Shown here: positions 44,567 through 53,780 of the stretch, piece by piece
Numbering within the stretch: position 1 is the first letter of the stretch
Layout: every line of letters starts with the position of its first letter
NCBI RefSeq assembly: GCF_001401755.1
Contig: NZ_KQ474105.1
Coordinates: forward strand, 168,417-232,416
Source of the DNA: Aquimarina longa SW024
Lineage (GTDB): Bacteria > Bacteroidota > Bacteroidia > Flavobacteriales > Flavobacteriaceae
DNA: 64,000 bases
Direction of reading: 5' to 3'
Position numbers and translations under genes: made by a program
The notes under the pieces: generated by a model
The model's database searches: none
What the model saw: only the letters and a program-made list of their open reading frames with translations
Told to the model about the DNA's origin: nothing

Positions 44567-44637
44567 AGTTTATACGAATACTTCATTAGAAAATCTATTC
44601 GGTAGCAAAATTGCTAAAAAATAATACCATTTATGAT

Positions 44638-46068
44638 ATGCCAACATCTATTCCATACGATCATCCATCTCTAGTATTAGGGAATGTTATTGATCATAAA
44701 ATCATTGAGGTTTTTAAAAATATCGATAAGTGTCAGTTAAGTATTGATGCCGCACGACAAAAACTCAATTCCTATATAATGATGAAAAGAAGTATTGCGA
44801 TGACTACTAATGAATTGATAGATATGAATATTGATGTAACTGACATACAGACTAAACAATCAGAAATGGATATATCAATAGTCCAAAGTGCTACCGATTA
44901 TTTATCTTCTTGTATAGAAAATGAAACCAAAATTCAACAATTTAAAGAACAGCTAAGTACTTTAGAAATTTCTGAGAATTTAGAAAGTCCTATTGATTTT
45001 TCTTTAAGTAAAATTACAGCTCTTCCTCTAGGTTCAGAATCATTAAAATTAGATTCTCAATATTTTTCATTCGGCAGTAACCAACAAGATGATACATTGG
45101 CTAGTATAGAAAAACACGTAAGAAACTCTACGGATAATTTAGGTAATAAATCTAATGATATTGCTAAAGCCGTTTCATCACAGATACATCAGCAAACTCA
45201 GAACCATAGTATAGCGGGGACTTTAATTATTACAGCAAGCTGTACTCATAGTAATGTACGTCTTTTTGAACCTTTAGTTTTTGATCCAGATAAAGCAATA
45301 ACCGTGTGGAATAGTTTATATGGAGCTAGTGAAATGATTGATACAGATACTATAAAATCAGAAGCCATTGTAGCTAAAGAAAAATCACCTCAGAATACTC
45401 CTAATAAACTGACAGTGTTAACAGGTGCAGGTTATGGATCTAGTTTTGTTGGGATGGTTCATATTCTAAATTCTAATTCAACTAGTTCAGGACCTAGTGA
45501 TGCAATAATCAAACAGATCAATGAAAAACTAAAAATAGGAGGTTGGATAGAAAATGCTGTAGGGGGATTCGGAGTAAGTGATTCATTTATGAATGATATT
45601 GAAACTATGCTAAGTACTCAAAACGTATCAGCTCATGTAAGCATGGTGGTAATGGGAGCTGTACCTTCAATAGCATCTAATAAAATATCATTAGGAGTAG
45701 AAAAATTATCAGAAATAGATCCTAGCCTAAATCTAATGACGCTCTCTGGAGAAAAAGAAACCTCAGAATCTGTGAATTCTGATGCTGAAAAAGCAAGATT
45801 GGGAGCACAATTATTAACTATCCAAAACGCAAAAACACAGAGCCTACTAAAGGGGTTAAGTAAAATAGATCATGATTCGAATACTATTTTGGATATCAAT
45901 TCAATGATGGCAGCTTTTGAAAACTATCTAAAAGAAATAAAAAATAAGGAAAACAATGTTGGGGTACCCATTAATTTTTATCTCAAAAATCTTACGCAAA
46001 AAGAAATTAAAAATATGTGGCTTAAGAAATATTATCCAATCAAAAAAACAGTGTCAGAAAACCAATGA
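44638..46068 (+). CDS. Island paralog A2, large protein of unknown fold
   Basis: 476 residues from ATG 44638, chosen because MPTSIPYD aligns with the start of A1 (an earlier TTG at 44611 does not). It follows A1 along the full length: RQKLNSYIMMKRSIAMTTNELIDMNID, HSIAGTLIITASCTH, FDPDKAITVWN, GYGSSFVGMVHILN, STQNVSAHVSMVVMG, and NVGVPINFYLKNLT near the end. It lacks the Ser/Gly-rich tail of A1. No signal peptide. It is one base upstream of a small membrane protein gene and is probably part of one transcript with the cyclase-like gene. Confidence 0.85.
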   Translation: MPTSIPYDHPSLVLGNVIDHKIIEVFKNIDKCQLSIDAARQKLNSYIMMKRSIAMTTNELIDMNIDVTDIQTKQSEMDISIVQSATDYLSSCIENETKIQQFKEQLSTLEISENLESPIDFSLSKITALPLGSESLKLDSQYFSFGSNQQDDTLASIEKHVRNSTDNLGNKSNDIAKAVSSQIHQQTQNHSIAGTLIITASCTHSNVRLFEPLVFDPDKAITVWNSLYGASEMIDTDTIKSEAIVAKEKSPQNTPNKLTVLTGAGYGSSFVGMVHILNSNSTSSGPSDAIIKQINEKLKIGGWIENAVGGFGVSDSFMNDIETMLSTQNVSAHVSMVVMGAVPSIASNKISLGVEKLSEIDPSLNLMTLSGEKETSESVNSDAEKARLGAQLLTIQNAKTQSLLKGLSKIDHDSNTILDINSMMAAFENYLKEIKNKENNVGVPINFYLKNLTQKEIKNMWLKKYYPIKKTVSENQ

Positions 46069-46069
46069 T

Positions 46070-46339
46070 ATGATTAAATTAGATCAAATTTTTAATACAG
46101 TTTTAGCTTGTGTGAGTGCTTGTTTAACACTTATCGTAGGAATAACTATAAGTGATAAAAAAGATATGTTCATTATAGACGAGATACTATTAGTCATATG
46201 TTTTATCTTTTTAGGAGGCGTTATTCTATATTTTTTAGACCTAAAAAGAAGGTTTTATCAACAGTTTATATATTATAGTTTTCTATCTGCTCTTGTACTA
46301 CTCATAATGTCATCAATAATTCTATTTTTTCAATATTAA
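46070..46339 (+). CDS. Small three-helix membrane protein, holin-like
   Basis: An 89-residue protein starting at ATG 46070, one base after the stop of paralog A2; an earlier in-frame ATG at 45956 lies inside A2 and is unlikely. It has three hydrophobic segments (about 8-27, 35-56, 66-87) and short charged loops (KRRFYQQ). Size, topology and the lysozyme gene 11 nt downstream recall phage holins, but no holin family is recognised from sequence. It could equally be a small accessory of the lysozyme protein. Confidence 0.7.
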   Translation: MIKLDQIFNTVLACVSACLTLIVGITISDKKDMFIIDEILLVICFIFLGGVILYFLDLKRRFYQQFIYYSFLSALVLLIMSSIILFFQY

Positions 46340-46350
46340 AACAAGTAGTG

Positions 46351-47706
46351 ATGCGTATATTTAATGAAAGAGAAATACACTTTATTAATGCTCTTATTAC
46401 TCATAAAGAGAAAGTTCCGTTATCTTTAAATGAGCTACTTCAGAAAAAATTTTTCACAGCTGCGAATAAACGAGCTTTAATTATTCAGGTCCAAGAACAA
46501 TATGCCATGTATTTTTTATCTCCTGAAGTTTTTGAAAATGATACCGCTAAAAAAAATGAGATAGGATGTTTTATGGAGCTACTCTCTTTGATTCATTATC
46601 TTAATAACCAAGGATATATTACAATTTATAGAGATCAGCATAAACTCGAAAAACCATTATATTATCTAAATAATGAATTTAATGATCCAAAAGTAGAACA
46701 TGGTAAACTGATTTTAAACCCAGAAGGGTTGTATAGCTCTAAACCAGAAGAGATTAAAAATAAAAGCGAAGAGGTTGTTTATAAAGGGATCGAGTTTAAA
46801 AATGAGAATTTTCATTTCATTTTTAATACTGTAATAGGAAAAGTGTATATCTCTAAAAAAATAGAAAAACTATTAGAGGTTGATAAAAAGAAAGATAAGA
46901 TACACATACCTGTTCTTAGTATTATTAATACTATTTTGTTATTAGGGTTACTCATATCTGGATGGTTTATATATAATAAAGTTGTATCTAATTTAGAAGA
47001 CTCCACAACAGATTTTCACCAACGATTAGATAATATAAAATTAAATATCAATGCAGCGAAAACATCAGACCCAATAGGATCAAATAAAAAAGTAACAATT
47101 CCTACTAAAAAAGTGCGCTATGGGATTGATATATCTAGATGGAATGGTAACATTTTAAGTAGACAAAAACTGCCCGATAGTATTGGATTTATTATTTGTA
47201 AAGCAACCGAAGGAATAGATGAAATAGATCCAATGTTTAAAAAGAACTGGAAAAAGATTAAAGAGTTAAAATTAATCAGAGGAGCATATCATTTTTATGT
47301 TATCGATAAAGAGCCAATACAGCAAGCAGAACATTTTTGGAGTCAAATCAATGATATTGATTCTTTTGATATAGCACCAATAGTAGATATAGAAAGAGCG
47401 AGTGCTATAGAAGATGCTTCCATAGACAAAATAGACCTGCAAGTAAATGTATTATTATTTCTAAAACGTTTAAAAGAATTATCAGGGATACAACCTATGA
47501 TATACTCTGGATATTCTTTTGCGAATAGATATTTAACTAGCACTAAGTTTTCTAAGTATGATCTTTGGTTAGCAGAATATACGAATAGTAGTACCCCAGA
47601 AATACCATCGGTATGGAAAGAAAAAGGATGTCGTATTTGGCAAAAAAGTGATACATATAGCCTAGAATCTTCTAAATTAGATCTAGATGTTTTTTATATA
47701 GAATAA
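46351..47706 (+). CDS. Membrane-anchored GH25 lysozyme (muramidase)
   Basis: 451 residues from ATG 46351. A cytoplasmic N-terminal region of about 185 residues (unknown, helical) is followed by one membrane helix (about 190-212) and, after a linker, a GH25 muramidase domain (about 250-450). It has the active-site features GIDISRWNG, IICKATEGID, GAYHFYV and the catalytic D-x-E in APIVDIERA. The C-terminal domain would face the periplasm and cut peptidoglycan. GH25 enzymes are usually phage or secreted lysins; a type II membrane anchor with a large cytoplasmic N-terminal domain is unusual. It sits at the end of the cyclase/paralog run. Confidence 0.9.
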   Translation: MRIFNEREIHFINALITHKEKVPLSLNELLQKKFFTAANKRALIIQVQEQYAMYFLSPEVFENDTAKKNEIGCFMELLSLIHYLNNQGYITIYRDQHKLEKPLYYLNNEFNDPKVEHGKLILNPEGLYSSKPEEIKNKSEEVVYKGIEFKNENFHFIFNTVIGKVYISKKIEKLLEVDKKKDKIHIPVLSIINTILLLGLLISGWFIYNKVVSNLEDSTTDFHQRLDNIKLNINAAKTSDPIGSNKKVTIPTKKVRYGIDISRWNGNILSRQKLPDSIGFIICKATEGIDEIDPMFKKNWKKIKELKLIRGAYHFYVIDKEPIQQAEHFWSQINDIDSFDIAPIVDIERASAIEDASIDKIDLQVNVLLFLKRLKELSGIQPMIYSGYSFANRYLTSTKFSKYDLWLAEYTNSSTPEIPSVWKEKGCRIWQKSDTYSLESSKLDLDVFYIE

Positions 47707-47719
47707 GAGAGTTAAATTT

Positions 47720-48487
47720 TTATCCTAATATATTATTCATTTTCATAAATGAAGCTTTATAACGCTCACTAAATGGGATTTTATCCTTGGAGTCAAGAAT
47801 GATAAGATTATCCTTAAAATAGATTTCTTTAACTTTTTGGACGTTGACTAAAAAATTACGATGTACTTGTATAAAAATAGGATTTGATAGCAATTCTTTT
47901 ACCTTTATTAGAGAAAGTTTAATAAGAAAATTACCCTCGGTACAGATAAGGTTACAGTATTTTTCTTTTACTTCGATATAATTAATAGAGTCTACAACTA
48001 CTTTCATTACACTTTTACTTTTTTTAATAAAAATATATGTAGGTCCTAGAACAGCACTGTCAGAGTCAAAACTAATGGTATTTGACTGTTTATAGTGAGC
48101 TTCTATAGCAAGTTCTAAAGAAAATAATAATTCTAATTCATTATAAGGTTTTAGTAAATATGTGGATGGATGGGTGAGCTTAGCTTCTTCAAATATATAT
48201 TTACTTTGCATACTTGTTAGGAACAGAAAAGGAATAGTAATATCTTGTTTAGCCATGTTTTGTGCCAATCTAATACCATCAGGCTTCCCATTGATCATAA
48301 TATCTAGAATGATAATATCAAATAAATGATTTTTTATCTCTTTTTCAGCTTCTTGTATATTCTTGACTGGCGTTACACTATAGCCATTAGTACTTAAAAA
48401 AGCAGTGATTTCACTAGCTTCTTCCGGTTGATCTTCTAATAAAAGTAGCTTTAATATATTCATGGCGTTATGTCTATGTATTTGCAA
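47720..48487 (-). CDS. LytTR response regulator
   Basis: 255 residues with a receiver domain (LLLEDQPEEASEITAFL, phosphoacceptor Asp in IIILDIMINGKPDGI, FLLKPYNELE) and a C-terminal LytTR DNA-binding domain (about 150-255: INYIEVKEKYCNLICTEGNFLIKLSLIKVKELL ... FIQVHRNFLVNVQKVKEI). It overlaps the preceding kinase gene by 14 nt. It is convergent with the GH25 gene and is the likely transcription factor for part of the island. Confidence 0.92.
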   Translation of the reverse strand: MQIHRHNAMNILKLLLLEDQPEEASEITAFLSTNGYSVTPVKNIQEAEKEIKNHLFDIIILDIMINGKPDGIRLAQNMAKQDITIPFLFLTSMQSKYIFEEAKLTHPSTYLLKPYNELELLFSLELAIEAHYKQSNTISFDSDSAVLGPTYIFIKKSKSVMKVVVDSINYIEVKEKYCNLICTEGNFLIKLSLIKVKELLSNPIFIQVHRNFLVNVQKVKEIYFKDNLIILDSKDKIPFSERYKASFMKMNNILG

Positions 48488-50192
48488 TAGGTAATAAAAT
48501 TTTGGTTGTTGTGCCTAGACCAAGTTCACTATTCATCTCTAAGATACCATTATTTTTTTTGATTAAAGTATGACATAAAATTAAACCCAAACCAATCCCT
48601 GCAGAACGATCTACACGATCTTTGGTAATGCTTCCTAATGTTTTAATCTTAGATAAAATCTCTGCTGAGATTCCTACACCAGTATCTACTATTGCTATAA
48701 CGCACTGAGAAGTATTATGTACTCCAGATGTGATATGTATCGTTCCTCTCTCTGGAGTATATTTTATAGCATTATCAATAATATTGCGGAGCACAATTTT
48801 TAACGATTCTTTATCAGTCTCTACCAAAATAGGAGTATCTATTGAAGTTAGGAGTGTAATTTGTTTTGCTACTGCCAAGCCTTTAAAATCATTTACTGTT
48901 TGTGCGATTAATGATTGTAATGGATACGCTTCTTTTTTAAAAAACAATTGATCGCTCTGTTCTAATGACCAATGTAAGATATTATTTACTAGATTATAAG
49001 TATTTTCGGTTACTGTAATGGCAGTATTTGTAGTTTTTTCTATTGCCAAAAGATCTTTTTGAGCAATCTGAGTCATTAATTTTTGATGTTGTTTTCTCAG
49101 GGTATGAATAGGAGAGCGCAAATCATGAGAAACAACAGAAAACAAATAATCTTTAGTCGCATTTACAGTATTTAATTCCTCTTTTTGTTGGGTAATCAAT
49201 TTGTTTTTGGTGGCTTTTTGTCGATATAGATACCCTAAGAGTAAAGTAAAAAGTATTAAAAATAAACCACCTATTAAGAGTCCATTTTTTTGTAATTGTT
49301 GTCGTTTTAATCTTTCATCTTGTAATGCAATTTTTTGCTCTTTTTGTGCAATAGCAAATTGTTTATCTCGCTCAGTCAACTCCCAGATTTTATCTCTATT
49401 CCATAATGAATCTTTCCATTTTCCATATTCGATATAATAGTCTACACTTTCTTTATATTTTTTTCTATTTTTCTCTACCACAGCCATGTTTTTAGTTGTA
49501 AGTAGTTTTAAATCAATATCAGAAAAGGTTTGTGCTAATTGATATGCCTCTGTAAAAAGTGGAATAGCCTCATCATCTTTATATTGATTATAATACACGT
49601 TGGCCAAATCCATTTTGGTTGTAATCAACTCTATGGTATCTTTTGAGTTGATTAACTTTAATTCTTTAGAAAAATAGTTATGAGCATTTGTATATTCTTT
49701 TTTATGTAAGTAAGAAAGTCCTAGATTATGGTATGCATCTTTTTTGAGTTTTTTAGGAGTAGTAGCACTGTTGTTTTCCCATGCGGTATAATACAGAATT
49801 GCTTTGTCGTAGTTTTTTAAAAGAAGATTGATTTCAGCTAACTTTAAGTTTTTTAAACTCATAAAATCATTATGACCAGATAATGCAGTAATATTTTGTA
49901 GCGCTTTTTTAAACAGTTTTTTTTCAATAGCACTTACTCCCTGAATATAATTTAGAATATCTTTTTCTTCTTGAGACGATGTTTTTAAAAAAGCTTTAGA
50001 ACTGTAGATATAACAGGAGTCATAAACTTTAGTCTTATAGAATAGAAATGCCTTGCAAAAAGAATTTGCTTTAGAACGATCACAAACTCTCTTTCCTTTT
50101 GTATACAGTATTTCTATATCTGTTTTAGGAAATTCTTGAGACGATATGGTGTTCGTAACTATAGCGATGTATAGAATTACAAATACACGCAT
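48474..50192 (-). CDS. TPR-containing sensor histidine kinase
   Basis: 572 residues with a signal peptide and periplasmic TPR repeats (about 30-270: KLKKDAYHNLGLSYLHKKEYTNAHNYFSKEL). A coiled coil and a membrane helix (about 305-325, LLIGGLFLILFTLLLGYLY) lead to HisKA (FSVVSHDLRSPIHTL) and HATPase_c (NIIDNAIKYTPERG, DTGVGIS, SAGIGLGLILCHTLI). It is paired by overlap with the LytTR regulator, and its own start overlaps the stop of the hypothetical gene at 50192. It probably senses an envelope or peptide signal by its TPR domain. Confidence 0.92.
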   Translation of the reverse strand: MRVFVILYIAIVTNTISSQEFPKTDIEILYTKGKRVCDRSKANSFCKAFLFYKTKVYDSCYIYSSKAFLKTSSQEEKDILNYIQGVSAIEKKLFKKALQNITALSGHNDFMSLKNLKLAEINLLLKNYDKAILYYTAWENNSATTPKKLKKDAYHNLGLSYLHKKEYTNAHNYFSKELKLINSKDTIELITTKMDLANVYYNQYKDDEAIPLFTEAYQLAQTFSDIDLKLLTTKNMAVVEKNRKKYKESVDYYIEYGKWKDSLWNRDKIWELTERDKQFAIAQKEQKIALQDERLKRQQLQKNGLLIGGLFLILFTLLLGYLYRQKATKNKLITQQKEELNTVNATKDYLFSVVSHDLRSPIHTLRKQHQKLMTQIAQKDLLAIEKTTNTAITVTENTYNLVNNILHWSLEQSDQLFFKKEAYPLQSLIAQTVNDFKGLAVAKQITLLTSIDTPILVETDKESLKIVLRNIIDNAIKYTPERGTIHITSGVHNTSQCVIAIVDTGVGISAEILSKIKTLGSITKDRVDRSAGIGLGLILCHTLIKKNNGILEMNSELGLGTTTKILLPIANT

Positions 50193-50716
50193 TATTGTCC
50201 ACCTGTCCTAACAGCAGTTACAGTGCCTCTATCGGTTTCGGGATCAAGGTTTGTGTCCTGTACTAAGATAGCCTCTACAGATAGTGCTGATTTTTGTATA
50301 ATGGTATAGTCAATTTGTATGTGATACAGATCATACATAGGAGAATGTTCATTTTCACTCAATTCATACTCATAAACAATACCAAAATCTCTACAGAGTA
50401 CATTATTATGATCATCTGGTTTGTTGATAGAAGTTGTTATAGAAGACACTCCATTATATTGAAAAAATAAGGTGTTTTTATGTTCTGTTTTTGGGATCAA
50501 ATCAAAACCACTTTGTACACCATTAGGAATTACGATACATCCATGTGGTATGTGTACTATAATATTTACAGTATAGACACCTTCTTTTTGAGTCTTATAT
50601 ATATTTGATAGTGGATTAGCTGAAATTTCCCAACTTTCTATAAGAGTGGTATTAATTTTTTTACAAAATTTTGGCTCGAATTGTAAACCTGCGATAATGA
50701 ATTTAGTCTTTGGCAT
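50192..50716 (-). CDS. Hypothetical beta-rich island protein
   Basis: A 174-residue protein, no signal peptide, mainly beta-like (VYTVNIIVHIPHGCIVIPNG, DLYHIQIDYTIIQKSALSVEAILVQD). I recognise no family. It is the first gene of the minus-strand run with the histidine kinase and LytTR regulator and shares one base with the kinase start. It may be a ligand-binding or structural component regulated together with them. Confidence 0.75.
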   Translation of the reverse strand: MPKTKFIIAGLQFEPKFCKKINTTLIESWEISANPLSNIYKTQKEGVYTVNIIVHIPHGCIVIPNGVQSGFDLIPKTEHKNTLFFQYNGVSSITTSINKPDDHNNVLCRDFGIVYEYELSENEHSPMYDLYHIQIDYTIIQKSALSVEAILVQDTNLDPETDRGTVTAVRTGGQ

Positions 50717-50981
50717 AAGAGTATTTTTAACGTAAATCTACAATAAATTCGATAAAATAATAGGGCTTTTTATTGATGAATATATTTTCATACTTGGTAC
50801 ATAATCGTTTGTACTATTTTTTTTGACGCTTATAGTATTTTTTTATTTTTCCTTTAGTTAATTGTTCAAATTTGTAATGTGTTCAAAAATAAACAAATAC
50901 AGTGTTAGAGCTGTTTTTTTGATGATAAAACACTATTCAAAAAAGTTTTTTAATAGAATAATAACCAAAAATCATAATATC

Positions 50982-51581
50982 ATGCCTAGACAAGTTTACA
51001 CAGCAACTAATAACTATAATACAATGTCATGCCATGTATTTACACTATCAGGAGATCATACTGCTATAGCTGCAATCAACACACGATATGAAAATTTAGG
51101 AGCGTTGATTTTACATCTTACTGATATTCCGGCCAATGATGCTATAGCTAATGGATTAACAGTATTGACCAATAATCAGATACGAAACAGGATGTTAGAT
51201 CCTAATGAAGATAATGAATTATCAGCAATGGAATTATTAAGTACAGAATTTGGTTTTACAAGACAAAACGGATCTGGAATCTGGTTATGTGGTCATTTTG
51301 AACTAGCGGAGATGCTACCTAGTCATATGTATGTTGTTTCTGGAGCTACAATTTTTGATACAATGCCAGATACACGAGTAAGACGATTACCAGATATTAA
51401 TCATAGAAATCCTCCATCCTTTATTGACCTAGATAATAACCCTGCCCCCCATGATGCTAATGGATACTCTACAGCATTTTTATTGCCAGCAGATGAGGTG
51501 TATGGAGTAGAAGTACAAGCGCTAGCTGCACAGACACAAATAGCGGTGGGTAGCGCCAACGCAAATTGGCAAAACGGATAA
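50982..51581 (+). CDS. Hypothetical island protein
   Basis: 199 residues from ATG 50982 (MPRQVYTATNNYN). The frame is open further upstream from a TTG at 50862, but the added part (FKFVMCSKINKYSVRAVF) does not look like a typical start. It has no signal peptide and no recognised domain; it contains HVFTLSGDHTAIAAINTRYENLG and LDNNPAPHDANGYSTAFLLPADEVYG. The gene is divergent from the 50192-50716 gene. No function is assigned. Confidence 0.72.
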   Translation: MPRQVYTATNNYNTMSCHVFTLSGDHTAIAAINTRYENLGALILHLTDIPANDAIANGLTVLTNNQIRNRMLDPNEDNELSAMELLSTEFGFTRQNGSGIWLCGHFELAEMLPSHMYVVSGATIFDTMPDTRVRRLPDINHRNPPSFIDLDNNPAPHDANGYSTAFLLPADEVYGVEVQALAAQTQIAVGSANANWQNG

Positions 51582-51883
51582 GTTTAGTATGGACTTGTAA
51601 GAGAAAAAGAGAATTTTAGGATTTAAGAAATTACTCTTCCTACAGAATTAATTATACGGCAATCTTAATTAGTTGGGTTTTTCTTTTTTGTTTATAAGTA
51701 AGTATTTTATTATAAAAAAAATATGTGTAGAATGGGTTTTAAAAATTTCTCTCAAAGGAATCAACAATTTTAGAGCAAGTTCACAAAATAGACATCTAAA
51801 AAAGCTGTTTTGACTTTAAGAATTCTATAGATATAAAAACCATCAAGAATTTTCAAAACTCCTGTCAGAATAATTTAGAAAAA
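51582..51883. other. Gap of about 300 nt
   Basis: No gene or repeat seen; AT-rich. The tRNA terminator begins at 51884. Confidence 0.6.
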
Positions 51884-51913
51884 AACCCTTAAGATTAGAA
51901 AATCTTAAGGGTT
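51884..51913 (-). terminator. Terminator of the tRNA-Leu gene
   Basis: AATCTTAAGGGTT (51901-51913) pairs with AACCCTTAAGATT (51884-51896) around a 4-nt loop; on the minus strand the stem is followed by a T run. It starts 2 nt after the tRNA 3' end. Confidence 0.88.
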
Positions 51914-51915
51914 AG

Positions 51916-51997
51916 TACTCGAGGTGGGGATCGAACCCACACTCCCGAAAGAACTGGATTTTGAATCCAGCGCGTCTACCAATTCCGCCACTCGAGC
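51916..51997 (-). tRNA. tRNA-Leu (anticodon CAA)
   Basis: The minus strand folds as a tRNA with a long variable arm. The acceptor stem is GCTCGAG with CTCGAGT (51997-51991 with 51923-51917). The D-arm contains GGTAGAC. The anticodon stem CTGGA/TCCAG holds loop TTCAAAA with anticodon CAA, and the T arm contains GTGGGTTCGATCCCCAC. It reads UUG codons. The 3' CCA is not encoded. Confidence 0.97.
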
Positions 51998-52084
51998 ATA
52001 ATATTGGATGGCAAAATTAATAAAATATTCTTTTTTTACTATTAAATAAGTGAGAAAATAAAGGTAAGAGTGGAAATAAATTTT

Positions 52085-52092
52085 TAAATTTG
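52085..52092 (+). promoter_or_regulatory. -7 box of prs
   Basis: TAAATTTG matches the TAnnTTTG consensus, 55 nt before the start codon of prs. Confidence 0.5.
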
Positions 52093-52147
52093 CACCTTGT
52101 TTTTAAGAAATAAGTTTTAACTCATTATAATACAATAATTTACCCCT

Positions 52148-53089
52148 ATGTCAACTGGAGTTATAGAAGCAAAATTTTTTGCATGTAGTCAAAGTACAGA
52201 GCTTGCAGAAAAAATAGTAGGAGCTTATGGAGCTAAGCTAGGTAATGTTATTACATCAACCTACAGTGATGGTGAGTTTCAACCTTCGTTTGAAGAGTCT
52301 GTAAGAGGATCTAGAGTCTTTATTATAGGATCAACACATCCTAATTCTGATCACTTAATGGAGATGTTGTTGATGTTAGATGCTGCCAAAAGAGCATCAG
52401 CAAGACATATTACCGCAGTAATGCCTTATTACGGTTGGGCAAGACAAGATAGAAAAGATAAACCAAGAGTTCCTATAGCAGCTAAATTGATAGCTAAAAT
52501 GCTAGAAACTGCAGGAGCAACACGTATTATAACAATGGATTTGCATGCAGATCAGATCCAAGGATTTTTTGAAAAACCAGTAGATCATTTATTTGCATCT
52601 ACTATTTTCTTACCTTACTTACAATCACTTAATCTAAGTAATTTAACGATCGCTTCTCCAGATATGGGAGGTTCTAAAAGGGCTTATGCATATTCTAAAG
52701 CATTAAGTAGTGATGTGGTTATCTGTTATAAACAACGAGCTAAGGCTAATGTGATCTCACATATGGAGTTGATAGGTAATGTTACAGGTAAAAATGTAGT
52801 ATTAGTTGATGATATGGTCGATACAGCAGGAACACTAACTAGAGCAGCTGACTTAATGATAGAACGAGGAGCAAAAAGTGTAAGAGCTATCTGTACGCAT
52901 CCTATTCTATCAGGAAATGCCTATGAAAAATTAGAAAATTCTAAATTAGAAGAATTGATTGTTACCGATTCTATTCCTCTAAAACAAAAAAGTAATAAAA
53001 TTAGAGTAGTAAGCTGTGCAGATCTATTTGCAGATGTGATGAATCGAGTTCATAACAATCAGTCTATTAGTTCTAAATTTGTAATGTAA
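52148..53089 (+). CDS. prs: Ribose-phosphate pyrophosphokinase
   Basis: The 313-residue enzyme has the class I PRPP synthase motifs: the ATP-binding flexible loop DGEFQPSFEESVRG, PYYGWARQDRKDKPR, the catalytic LHADQIQGFF, and the ribose-5-phosphate loop VLVDDMVDTAGTL. It makes PRPP for nucleotide, His and Trp synthesis. It forms a likely operon with rplY, 23 nt downstream. Confidence 0.97.
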   Translation: MSTGVIEAKFFACSQSTELAEKIVGAYGAKLGNVITSTYSDGEFQPSFEESVRGSRVFIIGSTHPNSDHLMEMLLMLDAAKRASARHITAVMPYYGWARQDRKDKPRVPIAAKLIAKMLETAGATRIITMDLHADQIQGFFEKPVDHLFASTIFLPYLQSLNLSNLTIASPDMGGSKRAYAYSKALSSDVVICYKQRAKANVISHMELIGNVTGKNVVLVDDMVDTAGTLTRAADLMIERGAKSVRAICTHPILSGNAYEKLENSKLEELIVTDSIPLKQKSNKIRVVSCADLFADVMNRVHNNQSISSKFVM

Positions 53090-53112
53090 TTAATAATCAA
53101 TAAATTTTTAAA

Positions 53113-53718
53113 ATGAAATCATTAACAATCAATGCATCTCAAAGAGAAAGCGTAGGTAAAAAGTCAACAAAAGCCTTACGTAATGCTGGACAGGTACCTT
53201 GTGTTATTTACGGTGGAGACACTATTGTACACTTTGCAGCGCCAGAACTAGCTTTCAAAAAATTAGTGTACACTCCAGACGTTCATACCGTGGTAATAGC
53301 GTTGGATAATGGTACAAAGATAAATGCAATTCTTCAGGATATACAATTTCATCCAGTAACAGATAAAATTTTGCATATCGATTTTGTTGAAATTTTTGAG
53401 GATAAGCCAATCACAATGGAAATTCCTTTTAAAACAACAGGAAATTCTAGAGGTGTACGTGCCGGTGGTGTATTGCGTTTTAACCTAAGACGTATCAAAG
53501 TAAAAGGATTGGCAGCTAAACTTCCAGACGTAATCGAAGGAGATATTACTGACTTGAAAATCGGAAATAAGTTATATGTTACTAATGTAGCAAATGAAGA
53601 TTATACGATATTACATCCAGATAATACAGTGATTTGCCAAGTTAAAACATCTCGTAATGCTATGGGTGGAGAAGAAGAAGAAGAAGAAGGAACAGAAACT
53701 CCTGCAGCAGAAGCATAA
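53113..53718 (+). CDS. rplY: 50S ribosomal protein L25/general stress protein Ctc
   Basis: 201 residues with the N-terminal 5S rRNA-binding L25 domain (NASQRESVGKKSTKALRNAGQVPCVIYGG) and the long C-terminal TL5-type beta domain (about 100-185). It ends with an acidic tail (GGEEEEEEGTETPAAEA). The prs-rplY order is widespread in Bacteroidota. A strong terminator follows. Confidence 0.96.
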   Translation: MKSLTINASQRESVGKKSTKALRNAGQVPCVIYGGDTIVHFAAPELAFKKLVYTPDVHTVVIALDNGTKINAILQDIQFHPVTDKILHIDFVEIFEDKPITMEIPFKTTGNSRGVRAGGVLRFNLRRIKVKGLAAKLPDVIEGDITDLKIGNKLYVTNVANEDYTILHPDNTVICQVKTSRNAMGGEEEEEEGTETPAAEA

Positions 53719-53742
53719 TTTTGCAGTTTTAATATAATATAA

Positions 53743-53780
53743 AAAAAAAGCATTCTGAATTAATTCAGAATGCTTTTTTT
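53743..53780 (+). terminator. Terminator of the prs-rplY operon
   Basis: A perfect 19-bp inverted repeat (53743-53761 with 53762-53780) centred on TTAA, with an A run on the left and T run on the right. Confidence 0.92.

Noticed and set aside
42027..47706. Type VI secretion or contractile injection (eCIS) cluster
   Set aside because: No sheath, tube, baseplate, VgrG or ATPase genes are visible next to the island.
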